A DNA stretch of 64,000 nt, from positions 46,444 to 110,443 of the forward strand of contig NZ_CAMDLM010000010.1 in assembly GCF_945901735.1 (NCBI RefSeq), written 5' to 3'. The stretch comes from Limnohabitans sp. Rim8. GTDB lineage: Bacteria; Pseudomonadota; Gammaproteobacteria; Burkholderiales; Burkholderiaceae_C. Under the pieces are notes generated by a model, which did no database searches, was not told the DNA's origin, and saw only the letters and a list, made by a program, of their open reading frames with translations. The first letter of the stretch is position 1; each line of letters begins with the position of its first letter. This document shows, piece after piece, positions 19,976 through 30,682 of this stretch. A program made the translations under genes and the position numbers.

Positions 19976-21721
19976 TCAGGGGGCCAACCGCGCCTTGAGG
20001 TGACCCAGGATGTCGGCCACCGCCACTTTGCTGGACTCGGCGTCGCGCCGGTGCTGGTACTCGACCAGACCGTCTTTCAAGCCCTTGTCACCAATCGTGA
20101 TGCGGTGCGGCACGCCGATCAATTCCCAGTCGGCAAACATGGCACCGGGGCGCTCGCCACGGTCGTCCAAGATCACGTCGACCCCGTCGACCAGCAAGGC
20201 GGCATAGATGCGTTCGGCTTCCAGCTTGACGGCTTCGCTGCGGTCCATGCCGATGGGGCAGATCACCAATGTGAACGGGGCAATGGCGTCGGGCCAGATG
20301 ATGCCGCGCTCGTCGTGGTTTTGCTCGATGGCGGCGGCGGGCAGGCGCGTGATGCCGATGCCGTAACAGCCCATCTCCAAGAACTGCGGCTTGCCGTTCT
20401 CGTCCAGGAAGGTGGCGTTCATGGTCTTGGAGTATTTGGTGCCCAAATAGAAGACATGGCCCACCTCGATGCCGCGCTCAATGGCCAGCTCACCTTGACC
20501 GTCGGGCGACTTGTCACCCGCCACCACGTTGCGGATGTCGGCCACCAATGCAGGCTCAGGCAGGTCACGGCCCCAGTTGACGCCGGTGATGTGGCAGTCT
20601 TCTTCGTTGGCGCCGCAAATCCAATCGGCCATAACGGCCACGTCGCGGTCGGCCACCAGGTGGACGGGCTGCTTCAAGTTCAAGGGACCCAGGTAACCGG
20701 GTTTGCAACCAAAGTGGTCTTCGATCTCGCTCAGCGTGGCGAAGCGGAAACCGCCTTCCATGCCAGGCAGCTTGCCGACTTTGACTTCGTTCATGTCGTG
20801 GTCGCCGCGCAAGAGCAACAGCCAGACTTGCGACTTGACGATCTCGCCTTGTTCGTTCAGGGTGTCGGTGGCCAGCACCAAGGATTTGACGGTGGTGGAC
20901 AGGGGCACATTCAGCAAAGCGGCCACATCTTCGCAGGTGCTCTTGCCGGGCGTGGGGGTCTTGGTCAGCGCTTGGGCTGCTGCGCCACGTGGCTGACTGG
21001 GGGCCAGGGCTTCGGCTTTTTCGATGTTGGCAGCGTAGCTGCTGCTGGGGCAGTACACGATGGCGTCTTCGCCAGTGGCGGCGATCACCTGGAACTCTTC
21101 GGACAAATCGCCCCCGATGGCCCCGCTGTCAGCGGCCACGGCGCGGTAGGTCAGGCCAAATCGGTCGAAAATCTTCCGGTAAGCCCCGGCCATCACCTGG
21201 TAACTGGCCTTGGCGCTCACCACGTCGCGGTCAAAGCTGTAGGCGTCCTTCATGGTGAACTCGCGGCCACGCATCAGGCCAAAACGCGGACGGCGCTCGT
21301 CGCGGAATTTGGTCTGGATTTGGTAGAAGTTTTTAGGCAGCTGCTTGTAGCTGCGTACTTCCTGGCGCACCACGTCGGTCACCACCTCTTCACTGGTTGG
21401 CTGGATCACAAAGTCGCGGCCGTGGCGGTCCTTGATGCGCAGCAATTCGGGGCCCATCTTGTCAAAGCGGCCGGTCTCTTGCCACAACTCGGCGGGCTGC
21501 ACCACAGGCATGGTCATCTCGATGGCACCGGCGCGGTTCATTTCTTCGCGCACGATGGCCTCGACTTTGCGGATCACGCGCAAACCCATGGGCATGTAGT
21601 TGTAGATGCCCGCACCCAGCTTTTTGATCATGCCGGCGCGGGTCATCAGTTTGTGGCTGACCACCTCGGCGTCGGCTGGGGCTTCTTTGAGGGTGGATAT
21701 GAGGAACTGGGAGGCTTTCAT
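19976..21721 (-). CDS. proS: Prolyl-tRNA synthetase
   Basis: A bacterial-type class II ProRS of 581 residues. It has the [27 protein letters not shown]-terminus, motif 2 region [25 protein letters not shown], and the INS editing domain (about residues 225-385, [20 protein letters not shown]). The anticodon-binding domain is C-terminal ([29 protein letters not shown]). It is divergent from rppH and followed by the lytic transglycosylase gene. Confidence 0.96.
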   Translation of the reverse strand: MKASQFLISTLKEAPADAEVVSHKLMTRAGMIKKLGAGIYNYMPMGLRVIRKVEAIVREEMNRAGAIEMTMPVVQPAELWQETGRFDKMGPELLRIKDRHGRDFVIQPTSEEVVTDVVRQEVRSYKQLPKNFYQIQTKFRDERRPRFGLMRGREFTMKDAYSFDRDVVSAKASYQVMAGAYRKIFDRFGLTYRAVAADSGAIGGDLSEEFQVIAATGEDAIVYCPSSSYAANIEKAEALAPSQPRGAAAQALTKTPTPGKSTCEDVAALLNVPLSTTVKSLVLATDTLNEQGEIVKSQVWLLLLRGDHDMNEVKVGKLPGMEGGFRFATLSEIEDHFGCKPGYLGPLNLKQPVHLVADRDVAVMADWICGANEEDCHITGVNWGRDLPEPALVADIRNVVAGDKSPDGQGELAIERGIEVGHVFYLGTKYSKTMNATFLDENGKPQFLEMGCYGIGITRLPAAAIEQNHDERGIIWPDAIAPFTLVICPIGMDRSEAVKLEAERIYAALLVDGVDVILDDRGERPGAMFADWELIGVPHRITIGDKGLKDGLVEYQHRRDAESSKVAVADILGHLKARLAP

Positions 21722-21820
21722 CGCGGCGGGCTAACTCAGCAGGGGGATCAGGGAAACATCCAAGAGCATGCGCCGGTGCGGCGTGCATAATGGACACAAT
21801 TTAAAAATTTGAGGTTGATT

Positions 21821-22435
21821 ATGCTTGACCGTGAAGGCTTTAGGCCCAACGTCGGCATCATTCTGCTCAACCAGAGAAACCAGGTTTTCTGGGGCAAGCG
21901 CATCAGAACCCACAGCTGGCAATTTCCGCAAGGCGGCATCGATCGGGGCGAAAGTCCCGAGCAGGCCATGTTCCGCGAACTGCATGAAGAAGTGGGGCTC
22001 CAACCGGAGCATGTGCGCATCGTGGCCCGAACCCGCGACTGGTTGCGTTATGAGGTGCCGGACCGCTTCATCCGACGGGATGCACGCGGCTTTTACAAGG
22101 GCCAGAAACAAATCTGGTACCTGCTGCAGATGGTCACACACGACCACCACCTGAACTTGCGTGCCACCGACCACCCCGAGTTTGACGCTTGGCGTTGGAA
22201 CGACTATTGGGTGCCGCTCGATGTGGTGGTGGAGTTCAAGCGTGGCGTGTACGAAATGGCGCTGACTGAACTGGCCCGCTACCTGCCTCGGCAAGAGCGT
22301 CAAAACCGCTATTTGCGTGGCGGCAACCGGGGTCCACGTGATCACGGCATGGACCACGATCACGGCGAGATGCAGCCTCCCCAGCACATGGAGTTGCCCC
22401 CGGGCGCCAGCTTCGACCCGAACCCGCAAGGCTGA
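21821..22435 (+). CDS. rppH: RNA 5'-pyrophosphohydrolase RppH (NudH)
   Basis: A Nudix hydrolase of 204 residues that removes pyrophosphate from mRNA 5' ends and so starts decay. It begins [18 protein letters not shown] after a GAGG ribosome-binding site. The Nudix box reads [23 protein letters not shown], and [15 protein letters not shown] and [10 protein letters not shown] are RppH-specific. The C-terminus is extended with a His-rich tail ([18 protein letters not shown]) beyond the Nudix domain, of unknown role. Confidence 0.93.
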   Translation: MLDREGFRPNVGIILLNQRNQVFWGKRIRTHSWQFPQGGIDRGESPEQAMFRELHEEVGLQPEHVRIVARTRDWLRYEVPDRFIRRDARGFYKGQKQIWYLLQMVTHDHHLNLRATDHPEFDAWRWNDYWVPLDVVVEFKRGVYEMALTELARYLPRQERQNRYLRGGNRGPRDHGMDHDHGEMQPPQHMELPPGASFDPNPQG

Positions 22436-22470
22436 CCCATCTGGCGATGGGCTGACTCCCCCCCTTGGCT

Positions 22471-23607
22471 TCAGCGGCTCAGGATCATGTTGTCCCGGTG
22501 CACCATCTCGGGCTCGGCGGTGTAACCCAGCAAGGCCTCGTAGTCGTGTGAGGGCTTGCGGCACAGCAAGCGGGCTTCAGCGCTGGCGTAGTTGGCCAAG
22601 CCTCGGGCAATTTCTGCACCTTGCTCGTCCCGGATGGCGATCACGTCCCCGCGCGAAAAATCACCCGCGACGCCCGTCATGCCGATGGGCAGCAAACTCT
22701 TGCCTTCGGTCAGCACTTTGTGCGCTGCACCTGCATCCACCGTGACCGAGCCGCGCAACTGCAGGTGGTCGGCCATCCATTGTTTGCGCGCTTGCTGTTT
22801 GGCCGTCTGGGCCACCAGCAAAGTGCCCATGTTGTCACCTTGACTCAAGCGCAGCAGCGCATCGGGTTCGCGCCCCCAGGCAATCACAGTGGACGCGCCC
22901 GAACCGGCAGCACGCTTGGCTGCCAGGATTTTGGTGATCATGCCGCCCCGCCCAATGCTGGAGCCCGCACCGCCCGCCATGGCTTCCAGGGCCGGATCAC
23001 CGGCATGAGCCTCATGCACGAAGGTGGCCGAGGGGTCTTTGCGCGGGTCGGCGGTGTACAAACCTTTTTGGTCGGTCAGGATGATCAGCAAATCGGCTTC
23101 GATCAGGTTGGCCACCAACGCCCCCAAGGTGTCGTTGTCGCCAAACTTGATCTCGTCGTTGACCACCGTATCGTTTTCATTGATCACAGGCAGCACGCGG
23201 TGCTGGAGCAAGGTGAGCAAAGTCGAGCGGGCGTTGAGGTAGCGCTCGCGGTCGGCCAGATCGGCATGCGTGAGCAAGACTTGGGCGCTGCCCATGCCGT
23301 TTTCGCGCAGCTTGGTTTCGTACATTTGCGCCAGGCCCATCTGGCCCACAGCGGCAGCGGCCTGCAAGGCAGGGACTTCGCTCGGGCGGGTGGTCCAGCC
23401 TAGGCGCTTCATGCCTTCAGCAATCGCACCACTGGAGACCATGACCACCTCTTTGCCTTGGGCGCTGAGCAGCGCCATCTGGCGGCACCACTCGCCAATC
23501 GCACCCTCGTCCAGGCCACGCCCTTCGTTCGTCACCAGGCTGGAGCCGACTTTGACGACGATGCGGCGCGCGTCGCGCAACAGGTTGGAAACGGCGGCAG
23601 AAGTCAT
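22471..23607 (-). CDS. proB: Glutamate 5-kinase
   Basis: This enzyme phosphorylates glutamate in the first step of proline synthesis. It has 378 residues from [25 protein letters not shown]. The amino-acid kinase domain includes [40 protein letters not shown] and [16 protein letters not shown]. The C-terminal ~75 residues form a PUA domain ([25 protein letters not shown]). A start 16 codons upstream is possible but atypical. It lies downstream of obg on the same strand. Confidence 0.95.
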   Translation of the reverse strand: MTSAAVSNLLRDARRIVVKVGSSLVTNEGRGLDEGAIGEWCRQMALLSAQGKEVVMVSSGAIAEGMKRLGWTTRPSEVPALQAAAAVGQMGLAQMYETKLRENGMGSAQVLLTHADLADRERYLNARSTLLTLLQHRVLPVINENDTVVNDEIKFGDNDTLGALVANLIEADLLIILTDQKGLYTADPRKDPSATFVHEAHAGDPALEAMAGGAGSSIGRGGMITKILAAKRAAGSGASTVIAWGREPDALLRLSQGDNMGTLLVAQTAKQQARKQWMADHLQLRGSVTVDAGAAHKVLTEGKSLLPIGMTGVAGDFSRGDVIAIRDEQGAEIARGLANYASAEARLLCRKPSHDYEALLGYTAEPEMVHRDNMILSR

Positions 23608-23664
23608 GCTGGGGATTGACTGGGCGTGAAGAAAAGAGGGCAAATTTAGGCGCACGCCACCGAA

Positions 23665-24819
<1,155 letters not shown>

Positions 24820-24845
24820 TCAAAAGGTCTGCGGGCCAGAATGCG

Positions 24846-24867
24846 AAAAGCCCCGGCTTGCGGGGCT
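24846..24867 (-). terminator. Intrinsic terminator after rpmA
   Basis: On the minus strand AGCCCCG and CGGGGCT form a 7-bp stem with a 5-nt loop, followed by a short T run. It lies between rpmA and obg. The T run is short, so partial read-through into obg is likely. Confidence 0.65.
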
Positions 24868-24892
24868 CCTCTTCGCCATGGGCGCAACGGGC

Positions 24893-25153
24893 TTAAACAG
24901 CCGGTGTCACGTTGACCATGTGCTTGCTCAGTTCGCCTTTGGTCGAGAACGACACATGGCCGTCCACCAGGGCAAACAAAGTGTGGTCTTTGCCGATGCC
25001 AACATTGCTGCCAGCATGAAACTTGGTGCCGCGTTGACGAACGATGATTGCGCCAGCGCTGATCAGTTCACCACCGAAAGCCTTGACGCCGAGCATTTTT
25101 GGCTTGGAATCACGTCCGTTGCGCGTAGAGCCGCCGCCTTTTTTCTGTGCCAT
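24893..25153 (-). CDS. rpmA: 50S ribosomal protein L27
   Basis: An 86-residue L27, starting [20 protein letters not shown], which places the N-terminal tail near the peptidyl-transferase centre. Typical family segments are [22 protein letters not shown] and [17 protein letters not shown]. It lies 12 nt after rplU in the conserved rplU-rpmA operon. Confidence 0.98.
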   Translation of the reverse strand: MAQKKGGGSTRNGRDSKPKMLGVKAFGGELISAGAIIVRQRGTKFHAGSNVGIGKDHTLFALVDGHVSFSTKGELSKHMVNVTPAV

Positions 25154-25165
25154 GACCTATTCTCC

Positions 25166-25477
25166 TCAGGCAGCGATTGCACCGATTTGCAGTTCTGTGA
25201 ACTGCTGGCGGTGACCCTGACGTTTCTGATAGTGCTTGCGACGGCGCATCTTGAAGATGTGCACTTTGTCGTGCTTGCCATGTGCCAACACGGTGACTGT
25301 GACTGTTGCGCCGGACACCAGGGGCGTGCCAATCTTCAGGTCTGCGCCGTTGCCGACTGCGAGAACTTGATCAATCACGATTTCCTGGCCAACGTCCGCA
25401 GCGATCTGTTCTACTTTAATTTTTTCGCCAGCGGCAACACGATACTGTTTGCCACCGGTTTTTATGACTGCGTACAT
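25166..25477 (-). CDS. rplU: 50S ribosomal protein L21
   Basis: A 103-residue L21, [24 protein letters not shown], with the conserved C-terminal [20 protein letters not shown]. It is the first gene of the rplU-rpmA(-obg-proB) operon. Its transcript is predicted to begin with a hairpin at 25501-25524, and a near-consensus promoter lies just upstream. Confidence 0.98.
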   Translation of the reverse strand: MYAVIKTGGKQYRVAAGEKIKVEQIAADVGQEIVIDQVLAVGNGADLKIGTPLVSGATVTVTVLAHGKHDKVHIFKMRRRKHYQKRQGHRQQFTELQIGAIAA

Positions 25478-25500
25478 AAATGACCTCTTTGAATGGAAGT

Positions 25501-25524
25501 TTCCAAGGGCTTATCCCCAAGGAA
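25501..25524 (-). promoter_or_regulatory. 5'-end hairpin in the rplU leader
   Basis: The predicted leader folds as TTCC-TT-GGG...CCC-TT-GGAA, a hairpin with a 2x2 internal loop. Its first base coincides with the transcription start predicted from the -10 element. It could be a ribosomal-protein leader for L21 autoregulation or a 5' stabilising hairpin. Confidence 0.45.
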
Positions 25525-25530
25525 CCTGCG

Positions 25531-25559
25531 ATTGTAGCACGGCCACCCATGAATGGCAA
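25531..25559 (-). promoter_or_regulatory. rplU-rpmA promoter
   Basis: On the minus strand TTGCCA (25554-25559, 5 of 6) and TACAAT (25531-25536, 5 of 6) are separated by exactly 17 bases. This is a strong sigma-70 promoter for the ribosomal protein operon. The start is predicted near 25524. Confidence 0.75.
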
Positions 25560-25689
25560 ATCCGAAGCGTTGTCCAGTGCACTTGTTTCAGGGGGCCAAG
25601 CGCGACGATCTCTATAATCTCAACTCGCACTGAGTGCGTTTTATTCCACCCGCCTCGGCTCCGCCGAGCTCCCCAGTCGGATCCTCCAT

Positions 25690-26673
25690 TTGTCTGCTTC
25701 AGAAAACAGCACCTCAGCCGTTCTTGAACTGGTGGCCCCAGACATGGCCAGGGTCGACCACGTCATTGCCCAGCGCCTCGATTCCGGTGTGCCTTTGGTC
25801 GCAGAGGTGGCACGGTACATCATTTCAGCCGGAGGCAAGCGCCTGCGCCCGGTCCTGCTGCTGCTCACTTGCGGGGCCTTGGGCTACACCGGTGGCCAGC
25901 GCCACAACCTGGCGGCCGTAGTCGAATTCATCCACACCGCCACCTTGCTGCACGACGATGTGGTGGACGAGTCCACCCTCAGGCGCGGCAGGCCCACGGC
26001 GAATGAACGCTTTGGCAACCCGGCCAGCGTTCTTGTGGGTGACTTTTTGTATTCGCGCGCATTCCAAATGATGGTCGATGCGGGCAGCATGCGCATCATG
26101 CAAACCCTGGCCGATGCCACCAACGTGATTGCCGAAGGCGAAGTGCTGCAACTGATGAACATGCACGATGCCTCGCTGGACGAAGAAGGCTATTTGCGCG
26201 TGATTCGCTTCAAAACTGCCAAGTTGTTCGAAGCCAGCGCCCGTCTGGGCGCCATCCTGGCGGGCAGCTCTTCAGACATTGAAGCCGCGTGCGCTGATTA
26301 CGGTCAGGCCTTGGGAACTGCCTTTCAGGTGATCGACGATGTGCTCGACTACGACGGCAATGCCACGGAGATGGGCAAAAACCTGGGTGATGACCTGCGC
26401 GAAGGCAAGGCCACCTTGCCTTTGATTCTGGCCATTCAGCGCGGCAACGCCTCACAAAGCCAAACCGTGCGCGAAGCCATTGAAACCGGCAGCGTGGAAC
26501 GGCTGACCGACATCGTGGCCATCGTGCGTGAAACCGGAGCCCTGGAAGCCACCCGGGATGCCGCCGCCGCCGAGGCCCAAAGGGCCATCGATGCAGCACT
26601 CCAGTTGCCAAACAACGCCCACCGTCAGGCCATGGTGCTGCTGGCATCGCAGCTGCTTGCTCGACGCACCTGA
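25690..26673 (+). CDS. ispB: Octaprenyl diphosphate synthase (trans-isoprenyl diphosphate synthase)
   Basis: This enzyme makes the polyprenyl tail of ubiquinone. It has 327 residues. The two aspartate-rich motifs are LLHDDVVDESTLRRGRPT and VIDDVLDYDGNATEMGKNLGDDLREGK, with GGKRLRPVLLLL upstream. The only in-frame start covering the normal N-terminus is TTG at 25690; an ATG at 25744 would remove 18 residues (MARVDHVIAQRL). No good ribosome-binding site precedes either. A TATAAT at 25613-25618 and two short hairpins (25626-25638, 25654-25668) occupy the leader. Confidence 0.92.
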   Translation: MSASENSTSAVLELVAPDMARVDHVIAQRLDSGVPLVAEVARYIISAGGKRLRPVLLLLTCGALGYTGGQRHNLAAVVEFIHTATLLHDDVVDESTLRRGRPTANERFGNPASVLVGDFLYSRAFQMMVDAGSMRIMQTLADATNVIAEGEVLQLMNMHDASLDEEGYLRVIRFKTAKLFEASARLGAILAGSSSDIEAACADYGQALGTAFQVIDDVLDYDGNATEMGKNLGDDLREGKATLPLILAIQRGNASQSQTVREAIETGSVERLTDIVAIVRETGALEATRDAAAAEAQRAIDAALQLPNNAHRQAMVLLASQLLARRT

Positions 26674-26691
26674 GCTGAGCGCCCGGCAAAA

Positions 26692-27099
26692 ATGAACATG
26701 ACGTATTTCAAAATATCCACTAGGGTGCTCATCGCCTTGTCCTGCGTTTTGGCAGCCCCTGGCACAGCTGCGCCCAAATGGGAAGTCATCGTTTTGAACG
26801 ATCAAGGCATGTTCTACATCGATGCCAATTCCATCCAGCAAGAAGCGGGTCGTAAGCTTGTTTGGAGTGCGATCGATTACAAAAAAACTCAATCGACCGC
26901 TGAGGGCAAGCCTTATCTGTCGGTCCAAACTCAACTGATGATCAACTGCAAAGCCAAAATGGCTCGCGTGATGCATTTGACTCACTACAGTGGTGCCATG
27001 TTGACAGGCAAGGTGATCGGTCGCCAAGGCATGCTGCACGATTGGATGGACATCGATCCCACATCGGCCATTCACAAAATCGCACGACGGGTCTGCTGA
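26692..27099 (+). CDS. Exported protein resembling surface-adhesin protein E family
   Basis: A 135-residue protein with an N-terminal signal peptide (RVLIALSCVLAAPGTAA) and a small beta-rich domain. It has WEVIVLNDQGMFYIDANSIQQEAGRKLVWSAIDYKK and two cysteines (INCKAKM and the penultimate RRVC) that could form a disulphide. This pattern resembles the Adhesin_E family, named from a Haemophilus adhesin; most homologues are uncharacterised. It lies 18 nt after ispB and is the first of three accessory genes before pilB. Confidence 0.6.
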   Translation: MNMTYFKISTRVLIALSCVLAAPGTAAPKWEVIVLNDQGMFYIDANSIQQEAGRKLVWSAIDYKKTQSTAEGKPYLSVQTQLMINCKAKMARVMHLTHYSGAMLTGKVIGRQGMLHDWMDIDPTSAIHKIARRVC

Positions 27100-27338
27100 A
27101 ATACCCAAATTCAGGCACCAGACTCTGCTCTGAATGAACTTACCTCTGCTAACGGCGTGTGGACGCTGGTTGTGGGATTGAAATTCTTGAGAAAACCGAA
27201 CTTCTCCATGTCAACCCAAAGGCGCGTGCGGATCTAGCGCTTGTCACTTTGGTGATGCGTCGGGTCAATTGACTTGTGTGATAGTGATTTTTCTTCCTGT
27301 TCGGCATGGTCAGGAGGTCACAACCACAAGGAGACTTC

Positions 27339-28334
27339 ATGCGTTTGATACCTCAAAAATGGCGCCAAATCTGCGCCTCTGGATTGCTGGGCCTGGTGAC
27401 GCTGGCGCTTCACCCCGCAACCCTGGCGCAGTCCTACCCCAGCAAACCCATCAAAATGATCGTGCCGTTCCCTGCAGGAGGCACCACCGACATTGTTGCC
27501 CGTATCGTGGCGCAAAAAATGAGCGAATCCATGGGCCAACCCGTCACGGTGGACAACCGGGGCGGAGCGGGTGGCGCAATCGGTGCCGACCTGATGGCCA
27601 AAGCGGCCCCCGATGGTTACACCATCTTGATGCACAACCTGTCGTTTCCGCTGGCCTCAGTGGCGCAAGCTCTGGCCAACCGTTCGCCCTTCAATGTGGA
27701 CACCGACTTTGCAGGGGTGTCGATCGCCGTGTATGTGCCTTTTGTCTGGACGGCCAGTCCCAGCGTACCCGCCAAAGACCTGAAAGAGCTGGCCAACTTG
27801 TTGCGCAGCAACCCTGCGCTGCAGTACAACTATGGGTCGACAGGTCCGGGCTCCACCATGCACGTCTTGGGTGAGGCCTTCAAAAAAGAAGGCAAAGTCA
27901 ATATCACCCACATTCCGTTCAAGGGCGCGGCCCCCCTTAAGCAGGAGTTGCTAGCGGGTCGACTCCAAGTCGGTGGCGATCAGTTGTCTTCCTCCCTGGC
28001 CGAGATCAAGGCCGGTACCCTGAAGGCCATTGCCACGACGGCATCCAAACGCATCCCGGGCCTGCCCGATGTGCCCACTGTCAGGGAGTTGGGCTTTCCC
28101 AACCTTGAACTGGAAGGCTGGAACGGTGTGTTCGCCCCAGCCAAAACGCCCAAGGACATCATTGAACGGCTGAACAAGGAAGTGATCGCCGCAGTGCGCC
28201 ACCCCGATGTGGTCAAGCGCCTGAACGATCTAGGTGCCGAGGGCGTGGGCTCAACACCGGCCGAGCAAGACGCCATGCTGCGCCGGCAGATGGACCAGTT
28301 CCGCGCCATCATCCGGGAAATGCGCCTCGAGTGA
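27339..28334 (+). CDS. Bug/TctC-family periplasmic solute-binding protein
   Basis: A 331-residue periplasmic binding protein of the tripartite tricarboxylate transporter (Bug) family. It starts MRLIPQKWRQICASGLLGLV after AAGGAGAC, and the signal peptide ends ATLAQ. The family opening YPSKPIKMIVPFPAGGTTDIVAR and the VDNRGGAGGAIGADLMAKAAPDGYTILM block are clear. No TctA/TctB membrane genes are nearby, so it is an orphan receptor, which is common in Burkholderiales. The ligand is unknown. Confidence 0.92.
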   Translation: MRLIPQKWRQICASGLLGLVTLALHPATLAQSYPSKPIKMIVPFPAGGTTDIVARIVAQKMSESMGQPVTVDNRGGAGGAIGADLMAKAAPDGYTILMHNLSFPLASVAQALANRSPFNVDTDFAGVSIAVYVPFVWTASPSVPAKDLKELANLLRSNPALQYNYGSTGPGSTMHVLGEAFKKEGKVNITHIPFKGAAPLKQELLAGRLQVGGDQLSSSLAEIKAGTLKAIATTASKRIPGLPDVPTVRELGFPNLELEGWNGVFAPAKTPKDIIERLNKEVIAAVRHPDVVKRLNDLGAEGVGSTPAEQDAMLRRQMDQFRAIIREMRLE

Positions 28335-28362
28335 AGTCCTCATCCCAGTGGCTGCGCCAGAA

Positions 28363-29253
28363 TCAGGCGCGGCCACCTTGGGTCAACCACCACACCAGCA
28401 GCTCTGAACAATCTTTCGCATCCAGCCCGCTCTGTGCGGCAGCTTCGAATTTTTGCAGGGCCAAAGCCGTCAGGGGCAAGTTCTTACGCATCGCCGATCC
28501 CAAGTCCAGCATGGACTGCATATCTTTGCGCATCGTCGCCACATTGACGGTGACCTGATCACTTTTTTGCTGACTCAGGGTCTTGGCAATCATGCCGCCA
28601 CGCACCTTGAGCATGTTGGGCCCACCCGATGAGTCAGACAGGATATCGATCACGCGCTGGGGGTCGAGGCCCAGGGGTTCAACCAAAGAAAGTGCCTCGC
28701 CCAAAGTTTGCCAATACACCATCAATGGCAAATTGACAGCCAGTTTCATGGTGGCGCCCGCACCGTGTGGCCCCACATGCTCCACTCGGCGGCACATCCC
28801 GTCGAGCAAAGCCTGGACTTTTTGCAAGTCCTGCGCATCGCCACCGACAAAGCCCAACAATTTGCCCTCTTTGGCGGGCCCCACGCTACCGCCCACCGGA
28901 CACTCCAAAAACCGGGCTTGGACCGCTTGCGCACGCTGAGCCATTTCTTGCGGCTTGGCAGGGCGAACGGTGCTCATGTCGATGAACACCTTGTCATGAA
29001 CTTTACCCGCAAGCAAACCCGATGCCGAACCATAAACGTCGTCGAGCGCCGCCTCATTGGTCAGCAAAGTGATGACCACATCGACCGACTCAGCCAAGGC
29101 TTTGGGTGATTCAGCCCACTGAGCCCCTGTGACCACCAAGGACTGGGCTCGCTCGGCGGTGCGGTTCCAAACCGTCACGGGCATGCCCAGTGACAACAAC
29201 CGCGACCCAATCGCTGCGCCCATCTTGCCGATGCCTGCAATACCCACGTGCAT
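28363..29253 (-). CDS. NAD(P)-dependent 3-hydroxyacid dehydrogenase (HIBADH/GlxR family)
   Basis: A 296-residue beta-hydroxyacid dehydrogenase. The Rossmann motif is GIAGIGKMGAAIGSRLL, the substrate-binding signature ECPVGGSVGPAKEGKL, and the catalytic lysine is in GAGATMKLAVNL. The second helical domain is complete. Candidates include tartronate semialdehyde reductase and 3-hydroxyisobutyrate dehydrogenase; sequence alone does not decide. It is convergent with the Bug gene and divergent from pilB. Confidence 0.85.
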   Translation of the reverse strand: MHVGIAGIGKMGAAIGSRLLSLGMPVTVWNRTAERAQSLVVTGAQWAESPKALAESVDVVITLLTNEAALDDVYGSASGLLAGKVHDKVFIDMSTVRPAKPQEMAQRAQAVQARFLECPVGGSVGPAKEGKLLGFVGGDAQDLQKVQALLDGMCRRVEHVGPHGAGATMKLAVNLPLMVYWQTLGEALSLVEPLGLDPQRVIDILSDSSGGPNMLKVRGGMIAKTLSQQKSDQVTVNVATMRKDMQSMLDLGSAMRKNLPLTALALQKFEAAAQSGLDAKDCSELLVWWLTQGGRA

Positions 29254-29467
29254 GTTTGTCTCCTGTTGTCCAGTTCAATGGCCTTGATTTTGAGGGAAAT
29301 GCGAAAGACTCACTGCAACAGAGGTCCTTGACGCGTCGCTTTTTCAGTCGTCTCTCGCCCTTGGCAAGACACAACACGACCCGCAAAGTCCATTTAAATA
29401 GATTTACAAATAACACACCTAGTCCCATGATTTACCATTTTAGTTACCAACAAATGGACGGTACATC

Positions 29468-30682
29468 ATGGATTCTGCTCCGACACGCCCGCCACTGACT
29501 GGGCACGATGACGCCCCAGTGGTCAGCTACGTTCAAAAACTGCTGGAGCAGGCGGTGGCGCTCAAGGCCTCTGACCTGCACTTTGAGCCTTATGAACACC
29601 AGTACCGGGTACGCATGCGCATCGATGGAGAACTGCGCGAGGTGGCCTCACCGCACATGGCCCTTAAAGACCGGTTGGCATCGCGCATCAAAGTGATGTC
29701 ACGCCTGGACATTGCCGAAAAGCGCCTGCCGCAAGACGGCCGCATGAAACTGCAATTGGCCCAAGGGCGGGAGCTGGACTTGCGTGTCAGCACCTTGCCC
29801 ACCTTGTTTGGTGAAAAACTGGTGATTCGGGTGCTGGACTCCGCGCAGTCTCAACTGGACTTGAGCCTTCTGGGCTACGAAGCAGAAGACCTCGATCGCT
29901 TGCAGGCCGCTATCCGCGCACCGCACGGGTTGGTGCTGGTGACAGGCCCCACCGGCTCGGGCAAGACGCAATCCTTGTACGCCTGTCTGAACCTGCTGAA
30001 CACGCCCGAAGTGAACATCGCCACGGTGGAAGACCCCTGTGAAATCCAGCTCGCGGGCATCAATCAGGTCAATGTGCAGGACAAACCCGGCCTGAGCTTT
30101 GCCGTGGCCTTGCGTGCTTTTTTGCGCCAAGATCCGGACATTTTGATGGTCGGTGAAGTGCGCGATCTGGAGACCGCCAATATCGCCATCCAGGCTGCGC
30201 AAACCGGGCACCTTGTGCTCTCGACCTTGCACACCAACGACGCCCCGGCCACCTTGGTGCGCTTGCGCAACATGGGCACTGCCCCCTACAACATCGCTGC
30301 CAGTGTGAGCTTGATCACGGCGCAACGCCTGGTGCGCTGCCTGTGCACGCACTGCAAGCGCGCGGCCAGCGTGCCCGCTGTGATTTGGCACAAAGCAGGT
30401 TGGCCGCCCAGTCTGCACTTAGCAGACCCCGTGCCGGTGTTCGAGCCCGAGGGTTGCCCGCAGTGCCACAAAGGCTTTGCCGGGCGAACCGGGATTTTCC
30501 AGGTCATGACCGTCAGCGCCGAGATGCAGCAACTGGTTTTGCATGAAGCTGGGATACAAGAGATGGCGCGCCAAGCCCGAAGCGAAGGGGTGAGCAGCTT
30601 GCGCATGGCCGGCTTGCGCAAAGTGCTGCAGGGCATCACCTCATTGGACGAGGTGCTGGCCGCCACGCGAGAAAGCGCATGA
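29468..30682 (+). CDS. pilB: Type IV pilus assembly ATPase PilB (short form lacking the N-terminal domain)
   Basis: A GspE/PilB-type secretion ATPase of 404 residues. It has the ASDLHFEPYEHQYRVRMRIDGELREV N2 domain, Walker A GPTGSGKT near residue 160, the Asp box around NIATVEDPCEIQ, Walker B DPDILMVGEVRD, and His box TGHLVLSTLHTNDAPATLVRL. A zinc tetracysteine follows (CLCTHC ... CPQC). Normal PilB proteins are about 560-580 residues; the N-terminal MshEN-type region of roughly 165 residues is missing, and the protein starts just before the conserved DDAPVVSYVQKLL. It overlaps pilC by four bases. Confidence 0.88.
   Translation: MDSAPTRPPLTGHDDAPVVSYVQKLLEQAVALKASDLHFEPYEHQYRVRMRIDGELREVASPHMALKDRLASRIKVMSRLDIAEKRLPQDGRMKLQLAQGRELDLRVSTLPTLFGEKLVIRVLDSAQSQLDLSLLGYEAEDLDRLQAAIRAPHGLVLVTGPTGSGKTQSLYACLNLLNTPEVNIATVEDPCEIQLAGINQVNVQDKPGLSFAVALRAFLRQDPDILMVGEVRDLETANIAIQAAQTGHLVLSTLHTNDAPATLVRLRNMGTAPYNIAASVSLITAQRLVRCLCTHCKRAASVPAVIWHKAGWPPSLHLADPVPVFEPEGCPQCHKGFAGRTGIFQVMTVSAEMQQLVLHEAGIQEMARQARSEGVSSLRMAGLRKVLQGITSLDEVLAATRESA

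Noticed and set aside
19952..21790. A 612-codon plus-strand frame over proS; similar long shadows over hemA, obg, secA and murA
   Set aside because: Each lies opposite a gene with clear family motifs and has no recognisable domain or ribosome-binding site.
22436..22451. CCCATC/GATGGG hairpin after rppH as a terminator
   Set aside because: The stem is followed by CTGACTCCCC rather than a T run.
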